NCBI GenBank assembly: GCA_001295905.1
Contig: LJHT01000004.1
Location: 1-50,587, forward strand
Source: a beta proteobacterium AAP51
Lineage (GTDB): Bacteria; Pseudomonadota; Gammaproteobacteria; Burkholderiales; Burkholderiaceae_C
Length of the DNA: 50,587 nt
Direction of reading: 5' to 3'
A program made the position numbers and the translations under genes. Shown here piece by piece: positions 42,501 to 50,587 of this stretch (position 1 is the stretch's first letter; each line of letters begins with the position of its first letter). The notes under the pieces are model-generated. The model was not told where the DNA came from and did no database searches. It worked only from the letters and a program-made list of their open reading frames with translations.

Positions 42501-42907
42501 TCGAAGGCGGCCGTGGTCAGCGCGCCGGCCGTGACGATGCTGAGCGCAAACACCATCATGTCGAGGTCGCGCCCCGGCAGCAGCTCGCGCGGCACCAGCA
42601 CCACGCCCACCCAGACCAGGCCGTGCAGCAGGTAGGTGTAGCGGTGGCGCGCCAGCGCGCGTGCCCGGTCTTCCGGGGCCTGGCCAGGCTGGCCGTGCGC
42701 GCGCACACCGGCCCAGCGCGCGCCCAGCGCCGCGGCCAGCAGCGCCAGCCAGCCCAGCACGGCGGCCGGCTCGGCCACGCGCCAGAGCGAGGTGCTCAGC
42801 AGCAGGCCGACACTGGCGCTGCCCAGCAGCGAGCCGAGCAGCACGCGCTGGTGCTGCAAGAGACGCTCGGCCTGCAGCGCTTCATTGATTTCGGCATCAG
42901 ACACCAT
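39590..42907 (-). CDS. membrane hybrid histidine kinase with four PAS domains and a receiver
   Basis: This 1105-residue protein has an N-terminal region (about 20-185) with about six membrane segments and no large periplasmic domain. A coiled coil (about 185-225) and four PAS/PAC units follow, with phrases like VWNDISQRR, MVTRDVTEEE, GFTLDITQRK and GFGVDITARK. The HisKA has H-box SQMSHELRTPLN (His741), the ATPase has EDTGPGL and GTGIGLALS, and the C-terminal receiver has phosphoacceptor Asp1035 in LLDIHLPEMDG. ATG 42907 is preferred over TTG 42919. It converges with the glucan locus but carries no locus operator, so a role there is not implied. Confidence 0.9.
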   Translation of the reverse strand: MVSDAEINEALQAERLLQHQRVLLGSLLGSASVGLLLSTSLWRVAEPAAVLGWLALLAAALGARWAGVRAHGQPGQAPEDRARALARHRYTYLLHGLVWVGVVLVPRELLPGRDLDMMVFALSIVTAGALTTAAFDLRTALCFAVPTLSMGLLLALRSQEAGTLSLAGMAGIYLLVTAITARRSQQQLREGVRLRLSATQRADEARLNRERADQATERLADQHRLLTQLMQTTRQGFWFIDNEARTTDLNPAMAQMLGEPLEALRGRDVFDFIAAGDQERLRLELARRQRGEAGHYEVGLRRRDGSQIHCLCTATAVYDAQGVKVGSVGVWNDISQRRATEAALRHYEMAVNAITDVVSVVDRDERYLLVNDAWCRAARVPREQALGRLTSEVLSQRVTEARLRALRECMASGEQRTARGPDPRASRPGCVIETTYFPQKDDAGQVQQVVMVTRDVTEEERSRLALVASDAEHRALLDNFPGFISRLDARQVYTFVNAHLARQLGTTPQAMVGRSIAEVLGPQRAETLAPLFQRVLDGEPVSYEHQVLAADGSGPVDLQVHMVAAVDPLSGEPVVYGFTLDITQRKRAEAALRESSAELGALLDAFPGYIASTDENLRYTYINDRLLAVFGRTREQTLGHTVREVLGEERAPPVEAAIRRAFRGETAVTEADLISAHNGQRLVLEVTRVTGAPRPGGRHTCYGFGVDITARKLAEVALIAARDEAEAANRAKSQFLSQMSHELRTPLNAVLGFGQLLATDPRASLAPHQQGWVQEILGGAEHLLSLINELLDLGRIEAGELALDIQPLGPGALVAECLALVHTLAQSLQVQLLEAPVLLQTVQVQADRRRLKQVLLNLLGNAIKYNRPGGTVGVQGRVEECWLWLAVEDTGPGLTPEQQARLFQPFERLGAAQSGVEGTGIGLALSRRLVDAMGGRIGVSSVPGEGSTFWLRLPLAGAPAALPLLPDAGAGPGGTEAATAQPPQTVLYIEDNPVNVVLMEAMMARMPGVQLHCAATPSEGLALAARHPPALVLLDIHLPEMDGFAVLRRLRQMPATAHTPVVAVSANALQDDINAARDAGFAAYLTKPLALQSLLDAVKQHLGRP

Positions 42908-42997
42908 CGGGGGTCGCAAGGGCTCCGGCCGCGGCCGGAATGATCACTGCGCTCATTCCCCACCGGGCGAGGCCCATTATTGATGGGGATGCCGGGC

Positions 42998-43783
42998 TCA
43001 GCCGCGGCTGGCGTGCCCACCCAGTTGCAGTGACAGCCGCGTTGCGGCGGACTTCACGCGCTGTACCAGCGGGCCTTCGAGACGGCTGTCGAAAACCGCG
43101 GTCGGACCGATGGCCGTGAGGCTGAGCACCAGGGCACCGCGGCCGTCGTGCACGGGCGCGGCCAGTGCGCTGATGCCGGGCAGGTAGACGTCCTGCACGC
43201 GCGCGCAGCCCTCCTCGCGCACGGCCTGCAGCACGGCACGGAAATCGGCGCTCATCACGGCACCGCGGTCGCCGGCGGCCTTGTGTTCATCGCGCAGCAC
43301 CGGCAGCACCAGGGCCGGCGGCAGCAGTGCGGCGAACAAGCGCCCGCTGGCGGTGGCGCGCAGGCTCATCACCGTGCCGTGGCGCATGCCCACGAACACG
43401 GCGCTGGGCGGCTGCGCCACGCGCACGATGGTGGCGCCGCGGTGGCCCCACACCGCCACCGCGAAGGTGTGGCCGCACGCGGCGGCCAGTTCCTCGATCA
43501 GCGGCGTGGCCAGGGCCAGGGGGTCGAGCTGCTGCAGGCTGATCAGCCCCAGCTGCATGGCCAGCGGCCCCAGGCCGTAGCGGCCACTGGCGGCGTCTTG
43601 CGCCACCAGGCCCAGCTTGCAGAAGCTCACCAGGTAGGGGTGGGCCTTGGCCGGCGCCATGCCGGCAGCGGCGGCCAGGTCCTTCAGCGCCAGCGCGCGG
43701 CCCTGGTCGGCCAGCGCCTGCAGCAGCGCGCCGCCCACCTCGATGCTTTGGATGCCGCGCTGGGCGGCCGGGGGTGAGGGCAT
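42998..43783 (-). CDS. IclR-family transcriptional regulator
   Basis: This 261-residue protein has an N-terminal winged helix (GIQSIEVGGALLQALADQGRA, then LKDLAAAAGMAPAKAHPYL) and a C-terminal effector domain (GHTFAVAVWGHRGATIVRV to LSLTAIGPTAVFD). ATG 43783 is chosen; a TTG at 43828 would add 15 residues rich in Pro. It is divergent from the homogentisate cluster, a common place for IclR regulators of aromatic catabolism, so homogentisate or a related acid is a likely effector. An inverted repeat in the shared promoter region may be its operator. Confidence 0.88.
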   Translation of the reverse strand: MPSPPAAQRGIQSIEVGGALLQALADQGRALALKDLAAAAGMAPAKAHPYLVSFCKLGLVAQDAASGRYGLGPLAMQLGLISLQQLDPLALATPLIEELAAACGHTFAVAVWGHRGATIVRVAQPPSAVFVGMRHGTVMSLRATASGRLFAALLPPALVLPVLRDEHKAAGDRGAVMSADFRAVLQAVREEGCARVQDVYLPGISALAAPVHDGRGALVLSLTAIGPTAVFDSRLEGPLVQRVKSAATRLSLQLGGHASRG

Positions 43784-43820
43784 GGGAGGGGGGGCTGGAG
43801 ATTCGCCTATGATTAACGCG

Positions 43821-43835
43821 TTCGACAATAACGAA
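43821..43835. promoter_or_regulatory. candidate IclR operator
   Basis: TTCGACAATAACGAA forms TTCG-N7-CGAA in the divergent promoter region. It resembles the GTTCGATAATCGCAC site of PcaR, an IclR-family regulator of the protocatechuate pathway. It also lies where a repressor or activator of the MBL-led operon would bind. Confidence 0.45.
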
Positions 43836-43894
43836 TGCCTGCTCTAAGATCAAGCGGCGCGGCAACTTCGTGCCGCGCGCAACCAAGCCGCGCC

Positions 43895-44890
43895 ATGAGT
43901 TCACCCCTGCCCACCGCCAAGACCTTCGCCAGCCAGGCCGACCTGGAAGAGAAGAAGGTCAGCTTCACCCGGCTCAGCGACAACGCCTACGCCTACACGG
44001 CCGAAGGCGACCCCAACACCGGCGTCGTCATCGGCGACGACGCCGTGCTCGTGCTCGACACGCAGGCCACGCCGGTGATGGCCCAAGACGTCATACGCCG
44101 CATCCGCGAGGTGACCTCCAAGCCCATCAAGTACGTGCTGCTCACGCACTACCACGCCGTGCGCGTGCTGGGCGCCAGCGCCTACCGGGCCGAGGGGGCC
44201 GAGCACATCATCGCCAGCCAGGACACGCTCGACCTCATCAAGGAACGCGGCGAACAGGACAAGGCCAGCGAGATCGGCCGCTTTCCGCGCCTCTTCCGCA
44301 ACGTCGACAGCGTGCCGCCCGGCCTGACCTGGCCCACCATCACCTTCACCGGCCAGATGACGCTGTGGCTGGGCAGCCTGGAAGTGCAGCTGCTGCAGCT
44401 GGGCCGCGGCCACACCAAGGGCGACACGGTGGCCTGGTTGCCGCAGCAGAAGATTCTGTTCAGCGGCGACCTCGTCGAGTTCGACGCCACGCCCTACGCC
44501 GGCGACGCCTATTTCACCGACTGGCCGCAGACGCTGGACCGCATTGCCGCGCTGCAGCCGCAGCAGCTCGTGCCCGGCCGCGGCGCGGCCCTCACCACGC
44601 CCGAGGCCGTGGCTGCGGGCCTGGCCGGCACGCGCAGCTTCATCGCCGACGTGCGCGCCAGCGTCGAAGCCGGCGTGAAGGCCGGCCTGGACCTCAACGC
44701 CACCTACCGGGCGACGATGGAGAAGCTGGCGCCCAAGTACGGCCACTGGGTCATCTTCCAGCACTGCATGCCCTTCGACGTGACGCGCTGTTACGACGAG
44801 ATGAGCGGCCACACGCACCCGCGCATCTGGACGGCCGAGCGCGACATCGCGATGTGGAAGGCGCTGGAATGGGGCCCCCAAGCTCGCTAG
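43895..44890 (+). CDS. MBL-fold protein with an altered metal-binding motif
   Basis: This 331-residue protein has the metallo-beta-lactamase fold: LVLDTQATPVMAQDV, LLTHYHAVRVLGAS, GRGHTKGDTVAWLP and ILFSGDLVEFDATP. The first metal motif HxHxDH reads H85-Y-H87-A-V89-R90, so the Asp and last His of the usual zinc site 2 are gone, although the later His and Asp are kept. It may bind a single metal. It is the first gene of the homogentisate cluster, divergent from IclR. A role such as thioester or lactone hydrolysis is possible but unproven. The last codons lie inside an intergenic-type repeat. Confidence 0.75.
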   Translation: MSSPLPTAKTFASQADLEEKKVSFTRLSDNAYAYTAEGDPNTGVVIGDDAVLVLDTQATPVMAQDVIRRIREVTSKPIKYVLLTHYHAVRVLGASAYRAEGAEHIIASQDTLDLIKERGEQDKASEIGRFPRLFRNVDSVPPGLTWPTITFTGQMTLWLGSLEVQLLQLGRGHTKGDTVAWLPQQKILFSGDLVEFDATPYAGDAYFTDWPQTLDRIAALQPQQLVPGRGAALTTPEAVAAGLAGTRSFIADVRASVEAGVKAGLDLNATYRATMEKLAPKYGHWVIFQHCMPFDVTRCYDEMSGHTHPRIWTAERDIAMWKALEWGPQAR

Positions 44891-44940
44891 CGCTCGCTAC
44901 CCCCCGAGGGGGCCGTCCGCCAGCGGTCCGGCAAAGCCGG
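44873..44940. repeat. intergenic palindromic (REP-like) repeat
   Basis: GGCCCCC (44873-44879) pairs with GGGGGCC (44908-44914). Between them GCTCGCTA occurs twice, and CCCCCC-GA-GGGGG forms a tight hairpin. A second hairpin CCGGC-AAA-GCCGG follows at 44928-44940. Elements of this look are common between genes in Comamonadaceae and relatives. The first arm overlaps the end of the MBL gene, including its TAG stop. Confidence 0.6.
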
Positions 44941-44998
44941 TCCCGCGGCGGGAAGCTGGGTCGCGTGGCTTGGCCGCGCCGTCTGAAATGAACTTGCG

Positions 44999-46975
44999 AT
45001 GTTGAGCACCTACACCTGGCCCCGCTACGCCGCTGGCGCCGCGCCCGAGGTTGGCGCGGCCGGTACGCGGCGCGTGCCGCTCGTGGTGCTGGGTGCAGGC
45101 CCGGTGGGCCTATGCGCAGCCATCGACGCCGCCCAGCGCGGCCTGCCGGTGCTGCTGCTGGACGAGGACGACACCGTCTCGGTGGGCTCGCGGGGGCTCT
45201 GCTACGCCAAGCGCACGCTGGAAATCCTCGACCGCCTGGGCCTGGGCCAGCGCGTGGTGGACAAGGGCGTCACCTGGAACGTGGGCCGCACCTTCCTGGG
45301 CGAGCGCGAGGTCTTCAGCTTCAACCTGCTGCCCGAGGCTGGCCACCAGCGCCCGGGCATGGTGAACCTGCAGCAATACCACCTGGAGCAGTTCCTGGTG
45401 GAGCGCGCCGCCGAATTGCCGGGGCTCGATCTGCGCTGGCGCCACCGCCTGCTGCAGGTGCAGCCGCAGGCCGATGGCGTGCTGCTGCAGGTCGAATCAC
45501 CCCAGGGCGCCTACACCCTGCATGCCGACTGGCTGGTGGTGGCCGACGGCGCGCGCAGCCCCACGCGGCGCGCCCTGGGGCTGGACATCGAGGGTCAGGT
45601 CTTCCAGGACCGTTTTCTCATCGCCGACGTGCTGCTCGACGGCGAGCCCTACCCGCTGGACCGCACCGAACGCCGCTTCTGGTTCAAGCCCTGCTTCTTC
45701 GACGGTGAAAGTGCCTTGATGCACCGCGAGGCCGACAACGTCTGGCGCGTGGATTTCCAGCTCGGCTGGCAGGCCGACCCCGAGCTCGAAAAGCAGCCCG
45801 AGCGCGTGGCCCCGCGCATACGCCGCCTCCTCGACGAGCAGGGCTGGCGCGACATCGGCTTCACGCTGGAGTGGGTCAGCGTCTACACCTTCCAGTGCCG
45901 CCGCATGGCCAGGTTCCGCCATGGCCGTCTGCTCTTCGCGGGCGACAGCGCGCACCAGGTGTCGCCTTTCGGCGCGCGCGGTGCCAATTCGGGCGTGCAG
46001 GACGCTGACAACCTGGTGTGGAAGCTGCAGTGGGTGATGCAGGGCCAGGCGCCCGAGGCGCTGCTGGACAGTTACGACGCGGAGCGCGGCGCAGCGGCCG
46101 ACGAAAACCTCCTGAACAGCACGCGCAGCACCGAGTTCATGACTCCCAAGAGCCATGCCGCCCGCGTGCTGCGCGACGCCGTGCTGGGCCTGGCCCGCAG
46201 CGTGCCCGGGGTGCGTGCGCTGGTGAACAGCGGCCGGCTCTCGGTGCCCACCACGCTGCGCGGCAGCCCGCTGAACACGCCCGACACGGAAGCCTTCCTG
46301 GGCTGGATGGAGCCCGGCGCGCCGATGGACGACGCCCCCGTCGGCGGCCCGCGGCCCTGGCTGCTGCAGCATCTGGGGCACGGCAGCTTCACGCTGCTGC
46401 ACTTCGGCCGGCCTGGCGCAGCGACCCAGGCCGCGCTGCAGCGCTTGCCAGTCGGCGTTCAGTGGCTGTGTGTGCTGGAGCCTGGCGATGAGGGTGAGCC
46501 CGGCACGCTGCCCCACGTCATCGACACACAGGGCCTGGCCGCGCGCCGCTGCGATGCGCAGCCCGGCACCGTGTACCTGCTGCGCCCCGACCAGCACGTG
46601 GCCGCGCGCTGGCGCAGCTTCAACGCCGAGGCCGTGCACCGCGCGTGGCGCCGCGCCTGCGGCCATGCCGAGGCACACAACGCGGAAGCCCGGCAGGCCA
46701 AAGCCCCTGCGGTGGAGGCGGCGATGAAGCCCGAAACGCTGATCACCGCACCGAACTTCCACCAGCCCGGGGTCGGGCACCGCCACGCCCATGAGCCCGG
46801 CGATGTCTTCTTCAACCAACTGGTGCAAAGCCACCAGGGCCTGAGCCCGGCGCAGAGCGAGCAGCTCAACGCCCGCCTCGTGCTGCTGCTGGCCAACCAC
46901 ATCGGCGACCTGCGCGTGCTTCAGGCCGCGCTGGCCCTGGCCCGCCACAGCCTCAACACCGGAGATGCCCCATGA
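44999..46975 (+). CDS. FAD-dependent aromatic monooxygenase fused to a DUF2783-like domain
   Basis: This 658-residue protein has, at residues 1 to about 550, a group A flavin hydroxylase: FAD-binding GAGPVG (32-37), the DG-type motif VVADGARSP and GD (315-316) in [18 protein letters not shown]. It resembles MhpA- and TfdB-type phenol hydroxylases. From Met576 the sequence ([16 protein letters not shown], then [20 protein letters not shown], then [17 protein letters not shown]) matches my memory of DUF2783, usually a separate small protein beside such genes. The next genes are hmgA and fumarylacetoacetase, so the likely product is homogentisate, for example from 3-hydroxyphenylacetate (MhaA-like). 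The stop overlaps hmgA (ATGA). Confidence 0.83.
   Translation: MLSTYTWPRYAAGAAPEVGAAGTRRVPLVVLGAGPVGLCAAIDAAQRGLPVLLLDEDDTVSVGSRGLCYAKRTLEILDRLGLGQRVVDKGVTWNVGRTFLGEREVFSFNLLPEAGHQRPGMVNLQQYHLEQFLVERAAELPGLDLRWRHRLLQVQPQADGVLLQVESPQGAYTLHADWLVVADGARSPTRRALGLDIEGQVFQDRFLIADVLLDGEPYPLDRTERRFWFKPCFFDGESALMHREADNVWRVDFQLGWQADPELEKQPERVAPRIRRLLDEQGWRDIGFTLEWVSVYTFQCRRMARFRHGRLLFAGDSAHQVSPFGARGANSGVQDADNLVWKLQWVMQGQAPEALLDSYDAERGAAADENLLNSTRSTEFMTPKSHAARVLRDAVLGLARSVPGVRALVNSGRLSVPTTLRGSPLNTPDTEAFLGWMEPGAPMDDAPVGGPRPWLLQHLGHGSFTLLHFGRPGAATQAALQRLPVGVQWLCVLEPGDEGEPGTLPHVIDTQGLAARRCDAQPGTVYLLRPDQHVAARWRSFNAEAVHRAWRRACGHAEAHNAEARQAKAPAVEAAMKPETLITAPNFHQPGVGHRHAHEPGDVFFNQLVQSHQGLSPAQSEQLNARLVLLLANHIGDLRVLQAALALARHSLNTGDAP
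46714..46718 (+). promoter_or_regulatory. internal Shine-Dalgarno before Met576
   Basis: GGAGG lies five bases before an in-frame ATG at 46724, exactly at the start of the DUF2783-like part of the monooxygenase. It could allow a separate small protein of 83 residues to be made from within the fusion. Confidence 0.5.
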
Positions 46976-48270
46976 CCCGTGCCACCCTCAGCGGCTTCGG
47001 CAACCACTTTGCCACCGAAGCCGTGCCCGGCACCTTGCCCGTGGGCCGCAACAGCCCGCAGCGTGTGGCCCACGGCCTGTATGCCGAACTCATCAGCGGC
47101 ACCGCCTTCACCGCCCCGCGTGCCGAGAACCGCCGCACCTGGGTGTACCGGCGCCAGCCCGCCGTGGTGGTGGGCGGCTACACGCCCTATGCCCAGCCGC
47201 TGTGGAAAACCGGCCTGGCCGAAGGCGTGAACGCGCCGCCCGACCCGCTGCGCTGGCACCCCGTGCCCGTGCCCGAAGACGAGGCGCTCGATTTCATCGA
47301 CGGCCTGCGCACCGTGGTGGTGAACGGCGACGCCGAGGCGCAGAACGGCATGGCGGCGCACCTCGTGCTCGTCAACCGCTCGATGTTCGCGGGCGGTGCG
47401 CGCCGTTGCCTCGTCAACAACGACGGCGAGATGCTGCTCGTGCCGCAGCAGGGCGCGCTGACGATCACCACCGAACTCGGCGTGCTCGATGTGGCCCCGG
47501 GCGAGGTGGCCCTGCTGCCGCGCGGCCTGGCCTTCAGCGTGGACGTGACGGGCCCGAGCCGCGTCTACGTGTGTGAGAACTACGGCGCGCCTTTCCGCCT
47601 GCCCGAGCTGGGCCCCATCGGCAGCAACGGGCTGGCCAACCCGCGCGATTTCCAGGCGCCGGTGGCCGCGTTTGAAGCGACGCAGGCCCCTGTGCAGCTC
47701 ATCAAGAAGGCCGGCGGCCAGCTCTGGCAGGCCGTGCAAGACCACAGCCCTTACGACGTGGTGGCCTGGCACGGCAACCTGTGCCCGCTGAAGTACGACA
47801 CGGCGCACTTCAACACGATCGGCAGCATCAGCTTCGACCACCCCGACCCGAGCATCTTCACCGTGCTCACCAGCCCCAGCGACACGCCGGGCGTGGCCAA
47901 CGTCGATTTCGTGATCTTCCCGCCGCGCTGGCTGGTGGCGGAGGACACCTTCCGCCCGCCCTGGTATCACCGCAACGTGATGAGCGAGTTCATGGGCCTG
48001 GTGCTGGGCCAGTACGACGCCAAGCCCGAGGGCTTCCGCCCCGGTGGCATGAGCCTGCACAACAGCCACGTGCCGCACGGCCCCGACACCGAAGCCTTCG
48101 GCAAGGCCAGCAATGCCGCGCTGGCGCCGCACAAGCTGGCCGACACGCTGGCCTTCATGTTCGAAAGCCGCTGGCGCATGCGACCCACGGCCTGGGCCCT
48201 GCAGCCGGCGCTGCTGGACGGCGCCTACGCGCAGTGCTGGGCCGGCCTGGCCGATGCGTTCAAGCCCTGA
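46972..48270 (+). CDS. hmgA: homogentisate 1,2-dioxygenase
   Basis: This 432-residue enzyme has typical family length. The N-terminus [13 protein letters not shown] is characteristic. Iron ligands by comparison with the human enzyme are His333 and Glu339 in [12 protein letters not shown] and His369 in HVPHGPD; the spacing (6 and 30 residues) matches human His335/Glu341/His371. It opens the ring of homogentisate to maleylacetoacetate in tyrosine, phenylalanine and 3-hydroxyphenylacetate breakdown. Its start overlaps the monooxygenase stop (ATGA). Confidence 0.96.
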   Translation: MTRATLSGFGNHFATEAVPGTLPVGRNSPQRVAHGLYAELISGTAFTAPRAENRRTWVYRRQPAVVVGGYTPYAQPLWKTGLAEGVNAPPDPLRWHPVPVPEDEALDFIDGLRTVVVNGDAEAQNGMAAHLVLVNRSMFAGGARRCLVNNDGEMLLVPQQGALTITTELGVLDVAPGEVALLPRGLAFSVDVTGPSRVYVCENYGAPFRLPELGPIGSNGLANPRDFQAPVAAFEATQAPVQLIKKAGGQLWQAVQDHSPYDVVAWHGNLCPLKYDTAHFNTIGSISFDHPDPSIFTVLTSPSDTPGVANVDFVIFPPRWLVAEDTFRPPWYHRNVMSEFMGLVLGQYDAKPEGFRPGGMSLHNSHVPHGPDTEAFGKASNAALAPHKLADTLAFMFESRWRMRPTAWALQPALLDGAYAQCWAGLADAFKP

Positions 48271-48300
48271 CTCCAACCCCGATGCAGCGATGATGGCGGC

Positions 48301-49695
48301 ATGAACCCGAACAACACCGAGACCAACCCTCCATCGGCCGCCGAGGCTGCGCCCGCCGCCGCCCCGCTGACCGACGCCACGCACGACCCCGCGCTGCGTA
48401 GCTGGGTTGCCAGTGCCAACGTGCCGGGCGCCGACTTCCCCATCCAGAACCTGCCGCTGGGGCGCTTCCGCCCGCCGGCCGACGAAGGCCCTGGGCACGC
48501 TGATGGCGCCGACACCCTGCGCGTGGGCGTGGCCATCGGCGACCAGGTGCTCGACCTGAAGCTGGCTGCGCAGCAATGCCCGTGGCCGGAAGAGATCTAC
48601 CCGCTGCTGGCCCCGCTGGCCGCCGGCGACCTGGCCGCCTTCATGGCCCTGGGCCGGCCCGCGTGGCGGGCCCTGCGCGCGGCGCTGTCGGCGGCCCTGG
48701 CCGAAGGCAGCGACCAGGGGCCTTTCCTCGAGCTGTGCCTGCGCCCGCGCGCCGGCCTGCGCATGGCCATGCCCTGCACCGTGCGCGACTACACCGATTT
48801 CTACGTCGGCATCCACCACGCCACGAACATCGGCCGCCTGCTGCGGCCCGACAACCCGTTGCTGCCCAACTACAAGTGGGTGCCCATCGGCTACCACGGC
48901 CGCGCTTCTTCCGTGGGCCTGGGCGGGCCGGTGCGCCGGCCGCACGGCCAGCAAAGGCCCAACCCCGAGGCACCGCCGGTCTACGGCCCCTGCCAGCGGC
49001 TGGACTACGAGATGGAGCTGGCCCTGTGGGTGGGCGTGGGCAACGAACTGGGCCGGCCCGTGCCCATCGAGAAGGCCGAGGAACACCTCTTCGGCGTTTC
49101 GCTGCTCAACGACTGGTCGGCCCGCGACCTCCAGGCCTGGGAGTACCAGCCGCTCGGGCCTTTCCTGGCCAAGAGCTTTGCCACCTCGGTCTCGCCCTGG
49201 GTGGTGAGCTTCGAGGCCCTGGCACCCTTCCGCCGCCCGCTGCTGCGCCCCGGCGGCGACCCCGCGCCGCTGCCCTACCTGCACAGTGCTGCCAACCACA
49301 GCCACGGCAGCTTCAGCATGACGCTGGAGGTGTGGCTGCAGACGGCGGCCATGCGCAGCGCCGGGCAGGGGCCGGTGCGCCTGTCGCAGGCCAACGCGGC
49401 CGAAGCCGCCTACTGGACCCCCGCGCAGCTGCTGGCCCACCACACCAGCAACGGCTGCAACCTCGCCACCGGCGACCTTTTCGGCACCGGCACGCTGTCG
49501 GGTCCCGGCCCGGGCCAAGGCGGCAGCCTGATGGAGCTGAGCCAGGGCGGCCGCGAGGCGCTGCAGTTGCCGGTGGGCGAGCAGCGCCGCTACCTGCACG
49601 ATGGCGACACCGTCATCCTGCGCGCCTTCTGCGAAGCGCCGGGCGCGGTGCGCATCGGCCTGGGGCAGCTCAGCGGCACGGTGCTGCCGGCTTGA
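48301..49695 (+). CDS. fahA: fumarylacetoacetase
   Basis: This 464-residue enzyme includes the catalytic-site stretch VRDYTDFYVGIHHATNIG, followed by YKWVPIGYHGRASS, YEMELALWVGVGNELG and LLNDWSARDLQAWEYQPLG, all well conserved in the family. It cleaves fumarylacetoacetate to fumarate and acetoacetate, the last step of the homogentisate pathway. It starts 30 bases after hmgA. Maleylacetoacetate isomerase, the step between the two, is not in the window. Confidence 0.95.
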   Translation: MNPNNTETNPPSAAEAAPAAAPLTDATHDPALRSWVASANVPGADFPIQNLPLGRFRPPADEGPGHADGADTLRVGVAIGDQVLDLKLAAQQCPWPEEIYPLLAPLAAGDLAAFMALGRPAWRALRAALSAALAEGSDQGPFLELCLRPRAGLRMAMPCTVRDYTDFYVGIHHATNIGRLLRPDNPLLPNYKWVPIGYHGRASSVGLGGPVRRPHGQQRPNPEAPPVYGPCQRLDYEMELALWVGVGNELGRPVPIEKAEEHLFGVSLLNDWSARDLQAWEYQPLGPFLAKSFATSVSPWVVSFEALAPFRRPLLRPGGDPAPLPYLHSAANHSHGSFSMTLEVWLQTAAMRSAGQGPVRLSQANAAEAAYWTPAQLLAHHTSNGCNLATGDLFGTGTLSGPGPGQGGSLMELSQGGREALQLPVGEQRRYLHDGDTVILRAFCEAPGAVRIGLGQLSGTVLPA

Positions 49696-49795
49696 GGCGC
49701 GGCTGAGGCCCAGCCGAGGCCTGGAACAGCGCTGCCGCCGTGCCGCTTATGCGCGCCTGGCGCCAGGCGGGGCCTGCCCACAATGGCCCTTCATC

Positions 49796-50587
49796 ATGGA
49801 AAACCTGCGCCTGCTCGCCGTGGTCGACCGCGTGGTGGCCTGGCACAACCGCCACCCGCTGGCGCGCCGCATTTCGGCCGCGCAGGTGCATGCCGTGGGC
49901 TATGTCGCGCTGCCCTTCACGGCCGAAGCGCCGCCCGCCGCCGCGCCCCGTCCGGCCGAAGCGGCGGCACAGGCCATTGCCGCGGCTGCTGCGGCCGCGG
50001 CTGCGGCCGAGCCCTTGCCGGTGCTCACCGAGGTGGCGCCCATGGCCGAGCCCGCCGCCGCAGCGGCCGCACCCAGCGCCGCCAGCGTGGGCGAGGGCAG
50101 CCGGCTGCGTGAACGTGCCCTGGCCCGCGCACGCGAACAGGGCCCGGCGGCGCAGGCTGCCGACAGCGCGGCCGCCTACCTGTCCACGCTGTCACCCGCA
50201 ACGCTGCAGCCGGCCTTCAGCGAAGACTTCATCGACCCGCTGAGCCCGCGCCAGGTGGCCCGCTACGCCCAGAAGCACGGCCGCGTGCTCGCACGGCCGC
50301 CGCAGGACGGCCCGGTACGCGAGGTGCTGATCGACACCGCCCTGATCGCCCGCCAGACCCGGGCGGGGCCTGCGCGCTGGCCGGTCTCGGTGTACCTGCT
50401 CACCGCCGTCATCGAGACCGACACCCGCAAGAGCCGCGTGCTGCTGGGCCTGGGCCCGGCGGTGCTGGGCCGGCGCATCCACAGCCAGCCGCGCCTGGCC
50501 GCGCTGGCGGCCCTGTCGGCCGGCCTGCTGGGCGCGCCGCTGTGGCTGCTGCGGCCCGCCGCGCCGGTGGCGGCCGGGGCTACGCTG
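49796..50587 (+). CDS. Ala-rich protein of unknown function (partial, runs off the window)
   Basis: The frame from ATG 49796 stays open for 264 codons to the window end. The start MENLRLLAVVDRVVAWHNRHPLA is followed by a low-complexity Ala/Pro region (about 45-110). Next come a folded stretch (EDFIDPLSPRQVARYAQKHG, then WPVSVYLLTAVIETDTRKSRVLLGLGPAVLGRR) and a likely membrane segment near the end (LAALAALSAGLLGAPLWLL). I recognise no family. The C-terminus is missing. The 100-base gap before it shows no clear terminator. Confidence 0.65.
   Translation, partial: MENLRLLAVVDRVVAWHNRHPLARRISAAQVHAVGYVALPFTAEAPPAAAPRPAEAAAQAIAAAAAAAAAAEPLPVLTEVAPMAEPAAAAAAPSAASVGEGSRLRERALARAREQGPAAQAADSAAAYLSTLSPATLQPAFSEDFIDPLSPRQVARYAQKHGRVLARPPQDGPVREVLIDTALIARQTRAGPARWPVSVYLLTAVIETDTRKSRVLLGLGPAVLGRRIHSQPRLAALAALSAGLLGAPLWLLRPAAPVAAGATL

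Noticed and set aside
39590..42907. Hybrid kinase as a sensor for the glucan locus
   Set aside because: It is convergent, separated by a strong terminator, has no copy of the operator and no periplasmic sugar-binding domain.
39605..42943. 1112-codon open frame on the plus strand
   Set aside because: It is a shadow of the hybrid histidine kinase on the other strand, low-complexity with no recognisable motif.

Overview
The window is a GC-rich chromosomal segment with dense coding on both strands and short intergenic gaps. A PEP-CTERM protein, an outer-membrane porin ending in Phe, several lipoproteins, multi-PAS and c-di-GMP signalling genes, and an hmgA/fumarylacetoacetase cluster preceded by an IclR regulator all point to a betaproteobacterium. 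Order Burkholderiales is most likely, in the Rubrivivax/Leptothrix/Ideonella/Roseateles neighbourhood. This placement rests on gene content and style, not on a marker gene. I saw no rRNA, tRNA, CRISPR array or insertion sequence.

Region 1 (1-6300) encodes a small PEP-CTERM protein whose body looks like a cohesin fold, followed by a 1781-residue secreted YD-repeat/RHS protein. The RHS protein carries a von Willebrand A domain, a dockerin-like double calcium loop, a PKD-like domain and two PASTA domains. Region 2 (6300-13900) holds a SUV3-like helicase, a PAS histidine kinase, a single-domain response regulator, a REC-PAS-GGDEF-EAL protein with a damaged EAL site, and the DEAD-box helicase dbpA. 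Region 3 (13900-19050, minus strand) holds a PhyH-like oxygenase, a B12-type radical SAM protein, a PspC protein, a periplasmic protein of unknown function and a lipase-like hydrolase.

Region 4 (19128-39590) is the centrepiece: a beta-1,3-glucan (laminarin or fungal/oomycete wall glucan) utilisation locus. A LacI-family regulator is followed by a plus-strand operon of GH1, GH16, two GH17, a GPH-type sugar symporter fused to a fourth GH17-type catalytic domain, and a GH16 lipoprotein. A minus-strand operon holds an outer-membrane porin, a GH17 lipoprotein and GH30. Two further plus-strand units encode a secreted GH81 and a lipoprotein with tandem glucan-binding-like modules. Four perfect copies of the 14-bp palindrome TGAAAGCGCTTTCA lie in front of the transcription units, and three sit immediately downstream of a plausible -10 box. 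The inferred flow is: GH81 and surface lipoproteins (GH16, GH17, binding protein) cut and hold glucan; the porin admits oligosaccharides; the symporter-GH17 fusion imports and trims them; cytosolic GH16/GH17/GH30/GH1 finish to glucose. A three-gene minus-strand block (HMA-like protein, lipoprotein, M35-type metalloprotease) sits in the middle of the locus.

Region 5 (39590-50587) holds a membrane hybrid histidine kinase with four PAS domains. It is followed by an IclR-regulated homogentisate cluster: an MBL-fold protein, a flavin monooxygenase carrying a C-terminal DUF2783-like module, hmgA and fumarylacetoacetase. The window ends inside an Ala-rich protein of unknown function.
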